From Photobacterium sanguinicancri (GTDB lineage Bacteria > Pseudomonadota > Gammaproteobacteria > Enterobacterales > Vibrionaceae): a DNA stretch of 64,000 nucleotides. The DNA is taken from NCBI RefSeq assembly GCF_024346675.1, contig NZ_AP024850.1:1860001-1924000 (forward strand), written 5' to 3'. The translations under genes were made by a program, and so were the position numbers. The notes under the pieces were generated by a model. It saw only the letters and a list, made by a program, of their open reading frames with translations. It was not told the DNA's origin and ran no database searches. This document shows, piece by piece, positions 1 to 7,894 of this stretch; position 1 is the first letter of the stretch; each line of letters starts with the position of its first letter.

Positions 1-1397
1 TAAAACAGTCAAGAATTGCGCACCGTGTAGGGGTTTTAAACAAGGCTAGGCGAGGTAATACCACGTTAGACAGTGCCGAGGCTTTCTACAATCACGACAC
101 CTTGTACGCCAGCACAGAGGCGAATGAAGGCAAGGCATTATCCACAGTTCGACTGATGAATCGTGAATGGTCGGGGCAATTTCGTGTTTTGCACCATACC
201 CAAACCCGACCAAGTGACGCACCCGAGCAACAAAGTGGTGATCGCTACACTGAAAACCTGACTAAACGCGCTGTGACCAAAATTTTTGAGTCGGGCGCGT
301 ATGTTGCTGCGTGTCATGGCGGGTTCACCACATTTTTGACCCTGACGTTTACCCCTGAACAGCGCAACGCCATATTCAGCAAAGACACCACGCTCGGCAA
401 AGAAGTATCCCGTTTTTTAGATGGGGCGAAAAAAATGTATCAGCGTGGTTGGCACGGTATCGGCAAAGATGAACAACCGTTTGAGCTAGACGGCATTGAA
501 AAACCATTTCATTACATGTGGGTGGCAGAATGCCCGGCAAATGATGACGGTGAACCTAACCCGCATGTGCATTTGTTGATGAATTGGAATGTAGAACGTA
601 ATTACTTTGAAGCGTGGGCAAACCGAATCGAAAGCCTTTGGGGCAATGGGTTCGCGCACCTTGAACATATTAACCAACCCAAAGCAGCAGGTTCTTATTT
701 AATCAAAGCTGTGGGTTATGCCGCTAAAGGTGAAAATGCAGACCAAGGGTTAATCCGTGGCAACCGTTACAACATCGCCCGCTGTAGTCGTGCGCCAGCA
801 TGGGATTGTGTTGCCAGTTTTGAAGCCAGCAACATGGCCGCGATTATCAAAGAACTGGGTTACAAGTTAGAACAATGGCGCAAACCCTTAACCCGCCGAT
901 TAAAGCGCATTGAAAAGCAAAAAGACCAAGCGATTGCCGCCAAGGCCATTGCTAAAAAAGCCAAGAAACCGAAAGAACACCTCAAAAAACTGTCGGCCTT
1001 AATTGCCAGGCTAGAACACCAAGCCAAAGCCGCACGCGACCAAATCAAAAGCCGTGGTGTTCATGCCACAAGTAACAACCTGTTTTGTGTGTCGTTTGAT
1101 GGTGAGCAATCCGAAGAAAAAGCCTACGACTTTCTATTGTGGGCGGCTGGCGCTCGGGGTTGGTCGATGGTGGCCACCGATGCTGATGACGATTACCACA
1201 AAGCGGTTGATGTTGCTCGCGATGCTGCGCAAAGCGAATACGCCGACCACTTTTACCGCTTCAAAGAAAAACGCGCTTACTGGCAAAGCGTTTTACATGA
1301 TCCACTTTCACCACCGATATATTCAGAGGACGAAATCAAAGCCACTGAATCTTATTCAATGATGTTGGTCGAGCAGTACCAACAACTCGCAGCCTAA
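1..1397 (+). CDS. HUH-family rolling-circle replication initiator (5' end outside window)
   Basis: Rolling-circle Rep: it would nick the phage origin and start replication. The HUH family motifs are visible: motif 1 FLTLTF, motif 2 PHVHLLM (the metal-binding His-x-His) and motif 3 YLIKAVGYAAKG with the catalytic Tyr and Lys. The C-terminal half is rich in Lys and Arg with a helical stretch near RRLKRIEKQKDQAIAAKA. The reading frame is open to the left edge (first full codon at 3), so the gene probably starts upstream of the window; an internal TTG at 102 is only a fallback start. PM2 uses a Rep of this superfamily. The next gene follows after 14 bases behind an AAGGA ribosome site. Confidence 0.75.
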   Translation, partial: KQSRIAHRVGVLNKARRGNTTLDSAEAFYNHDTLYASTEANEGKALSTVRLMNREWSGQFRVLHHTQTRPSDAPEQQSGDRYTENLTKRAVTKIFESGAYVAACHGGFTTFLTLTFTPEQRNAIFSKDTTLGKEVSRFLDGAKKMYQRGWHGIGKDEQPFELDGIEKPFHYMWVAECPANDDGEPNPHVHLLMNWNVERNYFEAWANRIESLWGNGFAHLEHINQPKAAGSYLIKAVGYAAKGENADQGLIRGNRYNIARCSRAPAWDCVASFEASNMAAIIKELGYKLEQWRKPLTRRLKRIEKQKDQAIAAKAIAKKAKKPKEHLKKLSALIARLEHQAKAARDQIKSRGVHATSNNLFCVSFDGEQSEEKAYDFLLWAAGARGWSMVATDADDDYHKAVDVARDAAQSEYADHFYRFKEKRAYWQSVLHDPLSPPIYSEDEIKATESYSMMLVEQYQQLAA

Positions 1398-1411
1398 CAG
1401 TAAGGAACACT

Positions 1412-1585
1412 ATGAGTCAGTTGCAAAAAATCACGGATGAACTTGCTCAAGAAGTCGAGCAGGCCAAAGGCAATATGTTTGCAGGCAAAATCCTCGCGCC
1501 ATTGCGTTTGGTGTTGGTATGGATGCAAGGCGTCAACGACAAGCTAAATGAACTTGAACAACGTAGTGGTGGTTTCAATGGCTAA
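1412..1585 (+). CDS. Small phage protein, 57 aa, unknown
   Basis: An ATG with a good TAAGGAACAC ribosome site directly follows the Rep gene. The 57-residue product starts MSQLQKITDEL, has a charged amphipathic N-terminal helix and a hydrophobic centre (ILAPLRLVLVWM), and ends NDKLNELEQ. It overlaps the next gene by 8 bases, so the two are probably translationally coupled. No family was recognised; the hydrophobic core suggests membrane contact. Confidence 0.55.
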   Translation: MSQLQKITDELAQEVEQAKGNMFAGKILAPLRLVLVWMQGVNDKLNELEQRSGGFNG

Positions 1586-2087
1586 AACAGACAGCAACGG
1601 TTTTCCAGCACGTAACACCGCCAACCCAACAATTGGCGGCCAACGTTGTGAGTGTGGTGATGTGCGCACGCTGCATCAAGCCAAAGGTAAGCGGGCGAAT
1701 TTCTTGTATTCCGTCTGTGATAACTGCGGCACTGACCAACGCACGGGCGACCCCGTGCAAACCAAATTCAAAGCGCATTACCCAAGCATGGCCGCCTTAC
1801 TGGCAGCCGAACAAGCCACCAAACAAAGTGACCCCGTAACCTTACCCGAAGGCATTGAGGCAAATGGCAACCACCAAGAACCCGAAAGCATCGCTCAAGA
1901 AACACCGCCAGCACTGCAAAAACCAAGCGGTAAAAGCAGCGATAGTGAAGCAACAACAACTACGGTTACAAGCCGAAAACCAAACCAAACAGAAACCGAA
2001 CCCCAAACCGAAAAACCTGCCTTCTGGGCAATCTTTCGCGGGGTGGTTCTCGGGGCTATTTGCGGCGGTGTTATCACACGTTTCTAA
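1578..2087 (+). CDS. Zinc-ribbon protein with C-terminal membrane helix
   Basis: The 169-residue product has an N-terminal zinc-ribbon pattern (RCECG, then about 22 residues later VCDNCG), a long low-complexity middle rich in Pro, Glu, Gln, Thr and Ser, and a C-terminal hydrophobic helix (AIFRGVVLGAICGGVITRF). The ATG at 1578 (MAKTDS) overlaps the preceding stop and is preferred over an upstream TTG at 1548 because it fits the coupled-gene pattern. A soluble zinc domain tethered to a membrane by a C-terminal anchor fits a membrane-phage component; no exact function is recognised. Confidence 0.6.
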   Translation: MAKTDSNGFPARNTANPTIGGQRCECGDVRTLHQAKGKRANFLYSVCDNCGTDQRTGDPVQTKFKAHYPSMAALLAAEQATKQSDPVTLPEGIEANGNHQEPESIAQETPPALQKPSGKSSDSEATTTTVTSRKPNQTETEPQTEKPAFWAIFRGVVLGAICGGVITRF

Positions 2088-2112
2088 TCAACATTAAACC
2101 TATAGGCTATTT

Positions 2113-2613
2113 ATGGACGAACAAAACCTAGTACCAGAAAACAACGAAAGCGTTTCACCTGAACAAGAAAGCGCGATGATTAAAGCAATGGATGCGGTTG
2201 ATAAAGCCAATGATACCCAAGATTTTGACCCCGAAGCCACGGCCAAGGCTGAACAAACCGAATCAGAGCAAAACGCGTTAGCCGAACAAGGCGCACAAAT
2301 GACCGCTTACATGGGGTTAGCCGCCATTGAAATGGCGATTCAAAGCACGGTGCACCCACGCTTTAAAATCCCTGACCATAACCGTGATGACGTGATCAAA
2401 AATTGTGCCCCTGTACTCATCAAATACGGGGCGTTATTGCCTGAATGGTTAGCGGCTTACCAAGCTGAAATCACCGCGCTAAAAGCCATCGGTTCATTGG
2501 GCATGGCAAGTTACGGCGAAATCAAACGTTTGAACGCCGAAGATAAGGCCTTGCTGGCCGCCGATGCTCAGAACGATGACCAAGTGGGAGATACCACACA
2601 GGAGGCTGCATAA
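2113..2613 (+). CDS. Acidic phage protein, 166 aa, unknown
   Basis: A Glu/Asp/Gln-rich protein with an acidic N-terminal third (NESVSPEQES) and a more hydrophobic helical middle (MTAYMGLAAIEMAIQS, then KNCAPVLIKYGALLPEWLAAYQ). Its stop overlaps the ATG of the packaging ATPase by one base. The position directly before the ATPase, in the early part of the operon, suggests a virion assembly or structural role, but no family was recognised. Confidence 0.6.
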   Translation: MDEQNLVPENNESVSPEQESAMIKAMDAVDKANDTQDFDPEATAKAEQTESEQNALAEQGAQMTAYMGLAAIEMAIQSTVHPRFKIPDHNRDDVIKNCAPVLIKYGALLPEWLAAYQAEITALKAIGSLGMASYGEIKRLNAEDKALLAADAQNDDQVGDTTQEAA

Positions 2614-3281
2614 TGAAGCCGATTAATCCCAATAACAGCTTAGCCAATAACCATGTGTCACTGATTAGCACCTCGGGCGGTGGTAAAACCTCCGCCGTGA
2701 AAAAGCTATTCATTAAGCCGACTGACCAAGCCGTATTTTTTGACCCGTACGGCGATTATGACGAACGCATTGCGGGGCGTATGGTGCGCACCTATGAGAA
2801 ATGGGGCGATTTTACCCGCGCTGTCTTGGCGGGACGCAAAACCAACCAAGGCTTTAAGATTGCCAAAACTTTTAGCGGTGAACCGACTCAAGAAGATTTT
2901 GAGCGTTTCGCCCAAATCGTGTGGGGCTGTGGCGATGGCAACCACACTAAACCGCTAAAGGCCGTGTTTGAAGAGTGTGCTCAGTTTGCTGATACCTCGG
3001 GCAAGGCCAAAGGCACACACGGTTCCATCATGCGGGTTGGCCGTAAGTTTGGTATCCATGCGATTAACCCGTTTCAGCGTGGGCAAGAAGTACCCAAAAC
3101 CATTTTAGGTAACAGCCGTTACAAATGGGTGGGGATTCAAGCCCGTGAAAATGATGCTAAGTACCTCGCCGCTGAAACAGGCATACCGCTCACTGAGATT
3201 TTAAGCCTGAAAAAGCTGGAATATTTCTTAAAAGACGGTGACACCATGAACAGCCACACCAAAGACAAACTTCGCTTTTAG
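2613..3281 (+). CDS. HerA/FtsK-like genome-packaging ATPase (P9-like)
   Basis: The enzyme would pump or inject the genome through one vertex of the capsid. The 222-residue product has Walker A at residues 19-27 (STSGGGKTS), a likely Walker B with catalytic acid (KAVFEECAQF), and a sensor-type segment GRKFGIHAINPFQRGQEV resembling the Arg-bearing region of HerA/FtsK and A32-type viral ATPases. Its small size is typical of packaging ATPases of membrane-containing phages. It is followed by a strong terminator and then the capsid gene, an order common in this virus lineage. An endogenous HerA-like protein is less likely given the neighbours. Confidence 0.8.
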   Translation: MKPINPNNSLANNHVSLISTSGGGKTSAVKKLFIKPTDQAVFFDPYGDYDERIAGRMVRTYEKWGDFTRAVLAGRKTNQGFKIAKTFSGEPTQEDFERFAQIVWGCGDGNHTKPLKAVFEECAQFADTSGKAKGTHGSIMRVGRKFGIHAINPFQRGQEVPKTILGNSRYKWVGIQARENDAKYLAAETGIPLTEILSLKKLEYFLKDGDTMNSHTKDKLRF

Positions 3282-3304
3282 TGTGACCCAAAGCAAATAT
3301 CACC

Positions 3305-3339
3305 AAGCCCGTGACCTATAGGTTTACGGGCTTTTTTTT
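3305..3339 (+). terminator. Rho-independent terminator after the ATPase gene
   Basis: AAGCCCGT (3305-3312) pairs with ACGGGCTT (3326-3333), followed by an uninterrupted T run to 3339. The loop carries the palindrome CCTATAGG. It splits the phage block into an early unit (Rep to ATPase) and a late structural unit. Confidence 0.8.
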
Positions 3340-3411
3340 GTTTGCCTTAAAACCGAATCCCTTGCTTTTCTGATGTGGCTTTAAGTCATTTAAACCACAG
3401 AGAGAAATCAA

Positions 3412-3525
3412 ATGAATGCAAAAACGAAAGGCTACATCGTAACGGGCTTTATTGCCTTGGTGGTTGCGGGTGTAGTGGTTTGGGCGTCTAACAACGTTGA
3501 TGCCGTTGAAGACCAAATCGGTTAA
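3412..3525 (+). CDS. One-helix phage membrane peptide, 37 aa
   Basis: The ATG follows an AGAGAGAAATC purine-rich ribosome site. The 37-residue product has a short basic N-terminus (MNAKTKG), a single hydrophobic helix (YIVTGFIALVVAGVVVWA) and an acidic tail (NNVDAVEDQIG). It sits 14 bases before the capsid gene. Such tiny single-pass proteins are typical of the internal membrane of PM2-like virions. Inferred role: virion membrane protein. Confidence 0.6.
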   Translation: MNAKTKGYIVTGFIALVVAGVVVWASNNVDAVEDQIG

Positions 3526-3539
3526 GGGAGCGCAAACAA

Positions 3540-4391
3540 ATGGAATTACTTAGCACTAAGTTTGCACCTCGCCCGAAAGAACTCGACCCCGTTGAAGGCG
3601 TGGGTTGGGGTAACCGCGCGTCACTGCGTTTGGTTTCGGGCCCGACGTATCACAGCATTGAGCTTGTGACCGACATTCTTGACCCAAAAGACATTGAACG
3701 CGTTGAAGTGTCACTCAATGGTTCGCCAATTTACAGCGTATCGGCTGACACCTTGGTTGCCATTCAATCACACCGTAAAAACTACGCCGAAGCTGGCCGT
3801 TACATCATCTCGTTTGGTGATGCCACGCTACGTACCAAAATCGGTGTCCGCCAAACCGACCTTGTGACTAAACAAGGTGAAATCTGGTTTGTGCATATCA
3901 CGCTCAAAGCCAAACCCACGGCGGATGCACAAGGCCAACCGATTGTTGCGCCGTCTATTCGTGCCCGTGCGCATGTGCTACCCGCACAAAGTGAGCGTTA
4001 CTACATGCCGCGCCTCAAAGAAATTACATGGTTCGCGTCTGCCGCTGGCCGAACAACCTTTGATTTTGCCGAGCGTAGTGCAACTTTCAATATCAAGCGT
4101 ATCCACTTCAAAGATGAGTCGATTGATCGTGTGCGAATTTTGCGTGACTCGTTTGAAGAGCTGAACGTCACCAAAGCCGATAACGCGTTCGATTTAGCCC
4201 AATCCAAGAAAGAACAAACCCAAGGCTGGTTAAGTCTCGACTTTATCCGCTACGGCTTTGGTGCAGAAGGCATGTTAAACACCGCTGCGCATAGTCAATT
4301 GGGCTTTGAGTTGGATAAATCACAAACGGGCAGTATTCCCGTGATCATCGAAGCGGTTGAACAGGTCGCAGCGTTACCAACGGCGGCTTAA
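3540..4391 (+). CDS. Probable double-jelly-roll major capsid protein (P2-like)
   Basis: The 283-residue product is rich in beta-prone segments with no signal peptide or membrane helix (for example RASLRLVSGPTYHSIELVT and RVEVSLNGSPIYSV in the first half, RTTFDFAERSATFNIKRI and WLSLDFIRYGFG in the second). Length, two similar-sized halves and position one gene after the packaging ATPase match PM2-type and autolykivirus-type major capsid proteins (about 270-280 residues). The ribosome site GGGAGCG lies just upstream. Identification rests on length, context and composition, not on a catalytic motif; a structure prediction would be decisive. Confidence 0.7.
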   Translation: MELLSTKFAPRPKELDPVEGVGWGNRASLRLVSGPTYHSIELVTDILDPKDIERVEVSLNGSPIYSVSADTLVAIQSHRKNYAEAGRYIISFGDATLRTKIGVRQTDLVTKQGEIWFVHITLKAKPTADAQGQPIVAPSIRARAHVLPAQSERYYMPRLKEITWFASAAGRTTFDFAERSATFNIKRIHFKDESIDRVRILRDSFEELNVTKADNAFDLAQSKKEQTQGWLSLDFIRYGFGAEGMLNTAAHSQLGFELDKSQTGSIPVIIEAVEQVAALPTAA

Positions 4392-4401
4392 AGGGGGGCT
4401 T

Positions 4402-4674
4402 ATGTTTGATGATTGGGGTGAAACCCTCGGCGGTATTACCGATTCCATCATAAGCGGGGGTGAGTCTTGGGTTGATGGTTGGTTTGATAATGAAACCAAC
4501 AAAGTCAAAGACGCCGCGCCCGAACAACAGCGCCCGAAAGAAGAGCCTGCCCGTCAACCCGACGGGCAACCCATTAATTACCAACCACTGACCAGCACCA
4601 ACATGATGTTGATGATGGGCGGCGGCATGGTGGTGTTAATGGTGTTCATGTTCTTAATGACGCGGGGGAAATAA
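4402..4674 (+). CDS. C-tail-anchored phage membrane protein, 90 aa
   Basis: The ATG at 4402 lies behind a very strong AAGGGGGG ribosome site; an upstream in-frame start at 4357 would run into the capsid gene and is not favoured. The soluble N-terminus (MFDDWGETLGG) is followed by a charged Pro/Gln-rich linker and one Met-rich hydrophobic helix (MMLMMGGGMVVLMVFMFLM) ending TRGK. The same end (FLM, then RGK) occurs in the 5471-6025 gene product, hinting at a shared membrane-anchoring design. The stop overlaps the next start. Confidence 0.6.
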   Translation: MFDDWGETLGGITDSIISGGESWVDGWFDNETNKVKDAAPEQQRPKEEPARQPDGQPINYQPLTSTNMMLMMGGGMVVLMVFMFLMTRGK

Positions 4675-4823
4675 TGCCATTACTTTTCTGGCCGTTATTG
4701 GTCGGCACTGTGGGTTTTGTTGGGGGCATGTTCACGGGTGAGGCATTTAGCCGCACCCTGAAACTGTTGATTACTGTCGTGATGGGTTTATGGCTCATCA
4801 ATATCACGGGGGTATTGAAATAA
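4674..4823 (+). CDS. Two-helix phage membrane peptide, 49 aa
   Basis: The ATG overlaps the stop of the previous gene (TAATG), and its own stop overlaps the next ATG in the same way. The 49-residue product is almost entirely hydrophobic: MPLLFWPLLVGTVGFVGGMF, a short polar turn TGEAFSRTLK, then LLITVVMGLWLINITGVLK. A hairpin of two membrane helices is likely. The coupling between neighbours is the main evidence that it is translated. Confidence 0.55.
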   Translation: MPLLFWPLLVGTVGFVGGMFTGEAFSRTLKLLITVVMGLWLINITGVLK

Positions 4824-5035
4824 TGATGCCAGGTATCGGCGCACTCACAAACAGCGGTTCAATGCCGATTGATGCAGGCGGTGGTTCGGCTGGACCATCT
4901 TCTGCAACCGCTGATAACAACATGGGTTTCAAGGTTGGCGCTATCAATATGGGTGGCGGCAATGCACTGGGGAATTGGTTGCCCGTACTGCTGGCACTGC
5001 TCGCGGTTTGGTTTCTGATTAAGAAGGTGGGCTGA
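4823..5035 (+). CDS. Gly-rich C-tail-anchored phage membrane protein, 70 aa
   Basis: The start at 4823 (MMPGIGALT) is chosen because it overlaps the upstream stop; the longer version from 4790 would run inside the previous gene. The first 45 residues are Gly/Ala/Asn-rich and flexible (DAGGGSAGPSSATA); the last 20 form one hydrophobic helix (LPVLLALLAVWFLI) ending KKVG. The stop overlaps the next start by one base. Likely a virion membrane protein; no family recognised. Confidence 0.55.
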   Translation: MMPGIGALTNSGSMPIDAGGGSAGPSSATADNNMGFKVGAINMGGGNALGNWLPVLLALLAVWFLIKKVG

Positions 5036-5478
5036 TGTATTTCCGAATTATTCGACCAACGGCCGCCGATTTTGATGCCAACCTGAAATTTTTGAAAGCT
5101 GCCTTTGTCGGCTCAGATGATCCTAAAGGCGAGTTTGAAGAAACCCGAGACAAGATACTCAATCAGGGCGCGTCGTTCTATCTGCTATCAGGTAAAGGCG
5201 TGAAATTGTGGTTCGCGGGTAAAGTCATGAACGATGGCGGTTATCACATTATTGCGCTCGCTGGCCGAGGCTATGTGATGGAAGGTGCGCTTTACATTAT
5301 TGAGCGTGTTGCTGCTTGCGGTTATCCCTTTGTGACCTGCCATACCTACCGCAAAGGCATGCGCCGTATCTTCAACCGTTTAGGTGCAACAGAAGAACAA
5401 GTACGCGAGCTGGCGAACACCTCAGAAACGAAGCACCGATTAAACCTGATGGATGATACTGGAGGGTTAAATGGGTAA
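5035..5478 (+). CDS. GNAT-like phage protein, 147 aa
   Basis: A soluble alpha/beta protein. The arrangement (YLLSGKGVKLWFAGKV; GGYHIIALAGRGYVMEGALYIIERV; CHTYRKGMRRIFNRLGA) resembles the strand-helix layout of GNAT acetyltransferases, with the G-R-G-Y segment where the acyl-CoA loop would lie and the R-x-x-x-R-L-G-A segment in a typical GNAT C-terminal position. Sequence support is moderate: the full Q/RxxGxG/A motif is not seen, so catalysis is uncertain. It lies among virion genes, and GNAT-fold proteins do occur in phage structural clusters. Confidence 0.45.
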   Translation: MYFRIIRPTAADFDANLKFLKAAFVGSDDPKGEFEETRDKILNQGASFYLLSGKGVKLWFAGKVMNDGGYHIIALAGRGYVMEGALYIIERVAACGYPFVTCHTYRKGMRRIFNRLGATEEQVRELANTSETKHRLNLMDDTGGLNG

Positions 5479-6025
5479 GGGCGGCAACAGTAAAAGTGAC
5501 AATACAACGACCAGTACCAACACCAGTGGTCAAAATGCCATTCAGGGTGACAACCTCGGTGTCGCCATTTCTGGGGTTAACGACTCAAACATCGACGTCA
5601 CCATGACAGACCACGGCGCAATGGAACGCGCCGCAGAGTTGGGAGAATTGGCGTTAACCAGTAACACCGAAGTCAGCACCAAGGCGTTAGAAACCAATGC
5701 CAAAGTGACCAGTGATGCCTTAAACATGGGCAAAGACGTGGTGAAAAACGCCATGAACTTTGGTGAAAAGGCATTAACCACTAATGCGGATGTGTCGAAA
5801 ACGGCCATGAAGCATGTGACCACGGCGCACAGTGAGAACTTGCAATACATTGCGGGCATGGCTGGCAACCAAGCGGCACAAAACAGCAAGAACCTTGAAA
5901 CGCTGACGGAATTAGCAGGGATGAAAGCCGACGGCGGCCAAGTCCAAACCACTAAGCAGATGACCATTACCGTGGGTTTGGTGATGGGGTTTCTTGCCGT
6001 GATGTTTTTGATGCGAGGTAAGTAA
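5471..6025 (+). CDS. Hendecad-repeat coiled-coil protein with C-terminal membrane anchor
   Basis: The 184-residue product has a Ser/Thr/Asn-rich N-terminus (NTTTSTNTSGQNA), then about five consecutive 11-residue repeats with a recurring Ala/Leu start (ALTSNTEVSTK, ALETNAKVTSD, ALNMGKDVVKN, AMNFGEKALTT, NADVSKTAMKH), and a C-terminal hydrophobic helix ending FLMRGK. Eleven-residue periodicity is known for right-handed coiled coils. It overlaps both neighbours by a few bases. Inferred role: a membrane-anchored rod or a link between membrane and capsid vertex; no family recognised. Confidence 0.6.
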   Translation: MGKGGNSKSDNTTTSTNTSGQNAIQGDNLGVAISGVNDSNIDVTMTDHGAMERAAELGELALTSNTEVSTKALETNAKVTSDALNMGKDVVKNAMNFGEKALTTNADVSKTAMKHVTTAHSENLQYIAGMAGNQAAQNSKNLETLTELAGMKADGGQVQTTKQMTITVGLVMGFLAVMFLMRGK

Positions 6026-6756
6026 TGTTTAAGCAAATGATGCAGCCATACCAGCGCACCGATTTTCAATTGGTCGGCGAATTTCTTTATGTGGAACGTT
6101 GCACGGGGACGGTACTCATTCAAACCGACCGTGGCGAATACCGCCTAAAGCAAGGCGCTCAGGTAATAGACCCTAAATTGGCAGGGCGTTTAACCATTGA
6201 AAACCTCGGCGATGCGGGTGAAATCGAATTGATTTCAGGTTATGGCCGTTACGTACCGCCCGCCGATGGGCAACAAGTCAGCGTTGAAAAGATGCCCGCG
6301 CTTGAAATGGCCGCAGGGCAAAGCATGAATGTTGCCGTGACAGAGCAACCCGCGATGCAGTTAGCGCCAAACCAAGCGGTAAACATTGAAGCCATGCCCC
6401 CAACGGTACTGGCTGAAAATCAAAACGTTGCCGTTAGCGCGTTACCTAAAGTGCAACTGGCAACAGGGCAAGTGGTTCGCGTCACCGCAACCACACCGCT
6501 GCTCACCAAGCCGACAGGCGGCAGCGAGTTAACAGCCACGCAATTAACAGTGACCGCAAATGCAGCGTCACTGGCTGCCAATACTCGCCGCTGCCATGCG
6601 GTTATCAAAGCCAAAGCCACCAATGTGGCCGAAGTGGTGTTGGCAGGGGGCTTTTCACTGGCCGCAGGCGAAAAACAAAAGATTGAAGCCACTTGTGAAC
6701 TGACTTTCTCAGGCACAGACGGCGACATTATTGAAATTTACGAGGTAGTACGATGA
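6025..6756 (+). CDS. Beta-repeat phage structural protein, 243 aa
   Basis: Three parts are visible. The N-terminal domain is about 85 residues (MFKQMMQPYQRTDF to GYGRYVPPADG). The middle holds four to five imperfect repeats of 16-18 residues, each opening with G/N-Q-x-V and holding a Pro-x-L core (QQVSVEKMPALEMAAG, QAVNIEAMPPTVLAEN, QNVAVSALPKVQLATG). A C-terminal beta-rich domain ends EIYEVVR. The repeat looks like a fibrous beta stalk. It lies directly before the probable spike, so a vertex or spike-base function is inferred; no family recognised. Confidence 0.6.
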   Translation: MFKQMMQPYQRTDFQLVGEFLYVERCTGTVLIQTDRGEYRLKQGAQVIDPKLAGRLTIENLGDAGEIELISGYGRYVPPADGQQVSVEKMPALEMAAGQSMNVAVTEQPAMQLAPNQAVNIEAMPPTVLAENQNVAVSALPKVQLATGQVVRVTATTPLLTKPTGGSELTATQLTVTANAASLAANTRRCHAVIKAKATNVAEVVLAGGFSLAAGEKQKIEATCELTFSGTDGDIIEIYEVVR

Positions 6757-7883
6757 CAGGGAAAACCTTGCGAGAACAACTGCCAGCAGGCGACCCACGC
6801 AACAAAGTGGAGTTTCTTGCAGATGAATTAGAAGCCCGCTCGGCTGAATTGCTCAAGCTATTGGGCAAAGCCAGTGGTATCCGTAGCTGGGTACACAACG
6901 GGGCGTTCTTGGATAACATCACCGATAAAGTTGCTCAACTTGAATACGAAGGGAACCAAATAGACAACGCCGTTGTAGGTTCACCGAATCAAAATAGCTG
7001 TGCGCTTGGTGACGGTTGGGCATTCGCATCATCTTCAAAAAACGACCCAACCGTTCTAACAGGCGCTTTCAGTGCTAAGCGCCAGTTGTATTGGCATGGC
7101 TTTAGTAAAGCTATCCCGTTTGATAGCCAGAGTATTTGGTGCATGGCGAGCAATGTAAAAGGCTCTGTTTACCAAGTTATTCAGTTACCCAATATTAAAG
7201 CGAAATACAAAGCCCGTATCTATTTCTCAACGGAGGTAGGCGCAAAGATAACCGTAGGGGCGAGTTGTTATGGTAGCGGTTCTCTTTATCCGTTGAGAGT
7301 GTCGCAAGAGTTAATTTCAACCCGCGCCACGTATGATTCTGATAACACAAGCCCGCACTTTGGTGCGTTCGATGTGCAGACGTTAGAGAGTCAAGAATTT
7401 GAAGCGTCGAGAGCGGGTGAATATACGGTGCTGTTTGTTGAAATTGACCCACAAGCAGAGAGCAAAAGCCTCTTTTTGCATGGTGTGGAGCTAATCCGTA
7501 GTGATAAAAACCCAACATGGGAAGCGGAAAACGTCACCCATCAAACCGATATGCTGGGGTATCAACGCTTTGTTGATGGCTTGAATTACTCTTGCCGAGA
7601 CTTTGCCCCCGAACAACCGAATATTTACACCTTTAAAAGTAACAGACCCAAAGGGGTTTCGTTCGCGTGTCCTCAAGGCTTTGATAAGCATTTTTCATTC
7701 ACGGGCTTTTACATTGGTAACAAGGCTTACAACGATGCTGACGGTGTGAAGTTGTTATCTGTTGATGGCGATACGATTACAGTATTCATTCCTGACAATG
7801 TAGTGAGCCGTTTTGGTGATGCTTTGTATCTTGGTGTTTATCTGAATTGGTCGGCGATGCCTGTACGTATTGGGCTTTATTAA
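6753..7883 (+). CDS. Probable receptor-binding spike protein, 376 aa
   Basis: The longest structural gene of the block; ATG overlaps the upstream TGA. The first 60 residues are helical and charged (LREQLPAGDPRNKVEFLADELEAR is followed by ELLKLLGKASG), and the rest is beta-rich with many aromatic residues and no membrane segment. A helical N-terminal attachment domain plus a large beta C-terminus, in the place where PM2-like phages carry the spike, suggests host receptor binding. The function is inferred from context; no enzymatic motif was seen. Confidence 0.5.
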   Translation: MTGKTLREQLPAGDPRNKVEFLADELEARSAELLKLLGKASGIRSWVHNGAFLDNITDKVAQLEYEGNQIDNAVVGSPNQNSCALGDGWAFASSSKNDPTVLTGAFSAKRQLYWHGFSKAIPFDSQSIWCMASNVKGSVYQVIQLPNIKAKYKARIYFSTEVGAKITVGASCYGSGSLYPLRVSQELISTRATYDSDNTSPHFGAFDVQTLESQEFEASRAGEYTVLFVEIDPQAESKSLFLHGVELIRSDKNPTWEAENVTHQTDMLGYQRFVDGLNYSCRDFAPEQPNIYTFKSNRPKGVSFACPQGFDKHFSFTGFYIGNKAYNDADGVKLLSVDGDTITVFIPDNVVSRFGDALYLGVYLNWSAMPVRIGLY

Positions 7884-7894
7884 GTGGTGAGCGC

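Noticed and set aside
102-110. TTG at 102 as true start of the Rep gene
   Set aside because: The frame is open to the left edge and no ribosome site lies before the TTG, so the real start is probably outside the window.
5542-6123. Long - strand open frame, 193 codons
   Set aside because: It lies opposite the hendecad-repeat gene, whose repeated codons leave the antisense frame open. No ribosome site or family resemblance.
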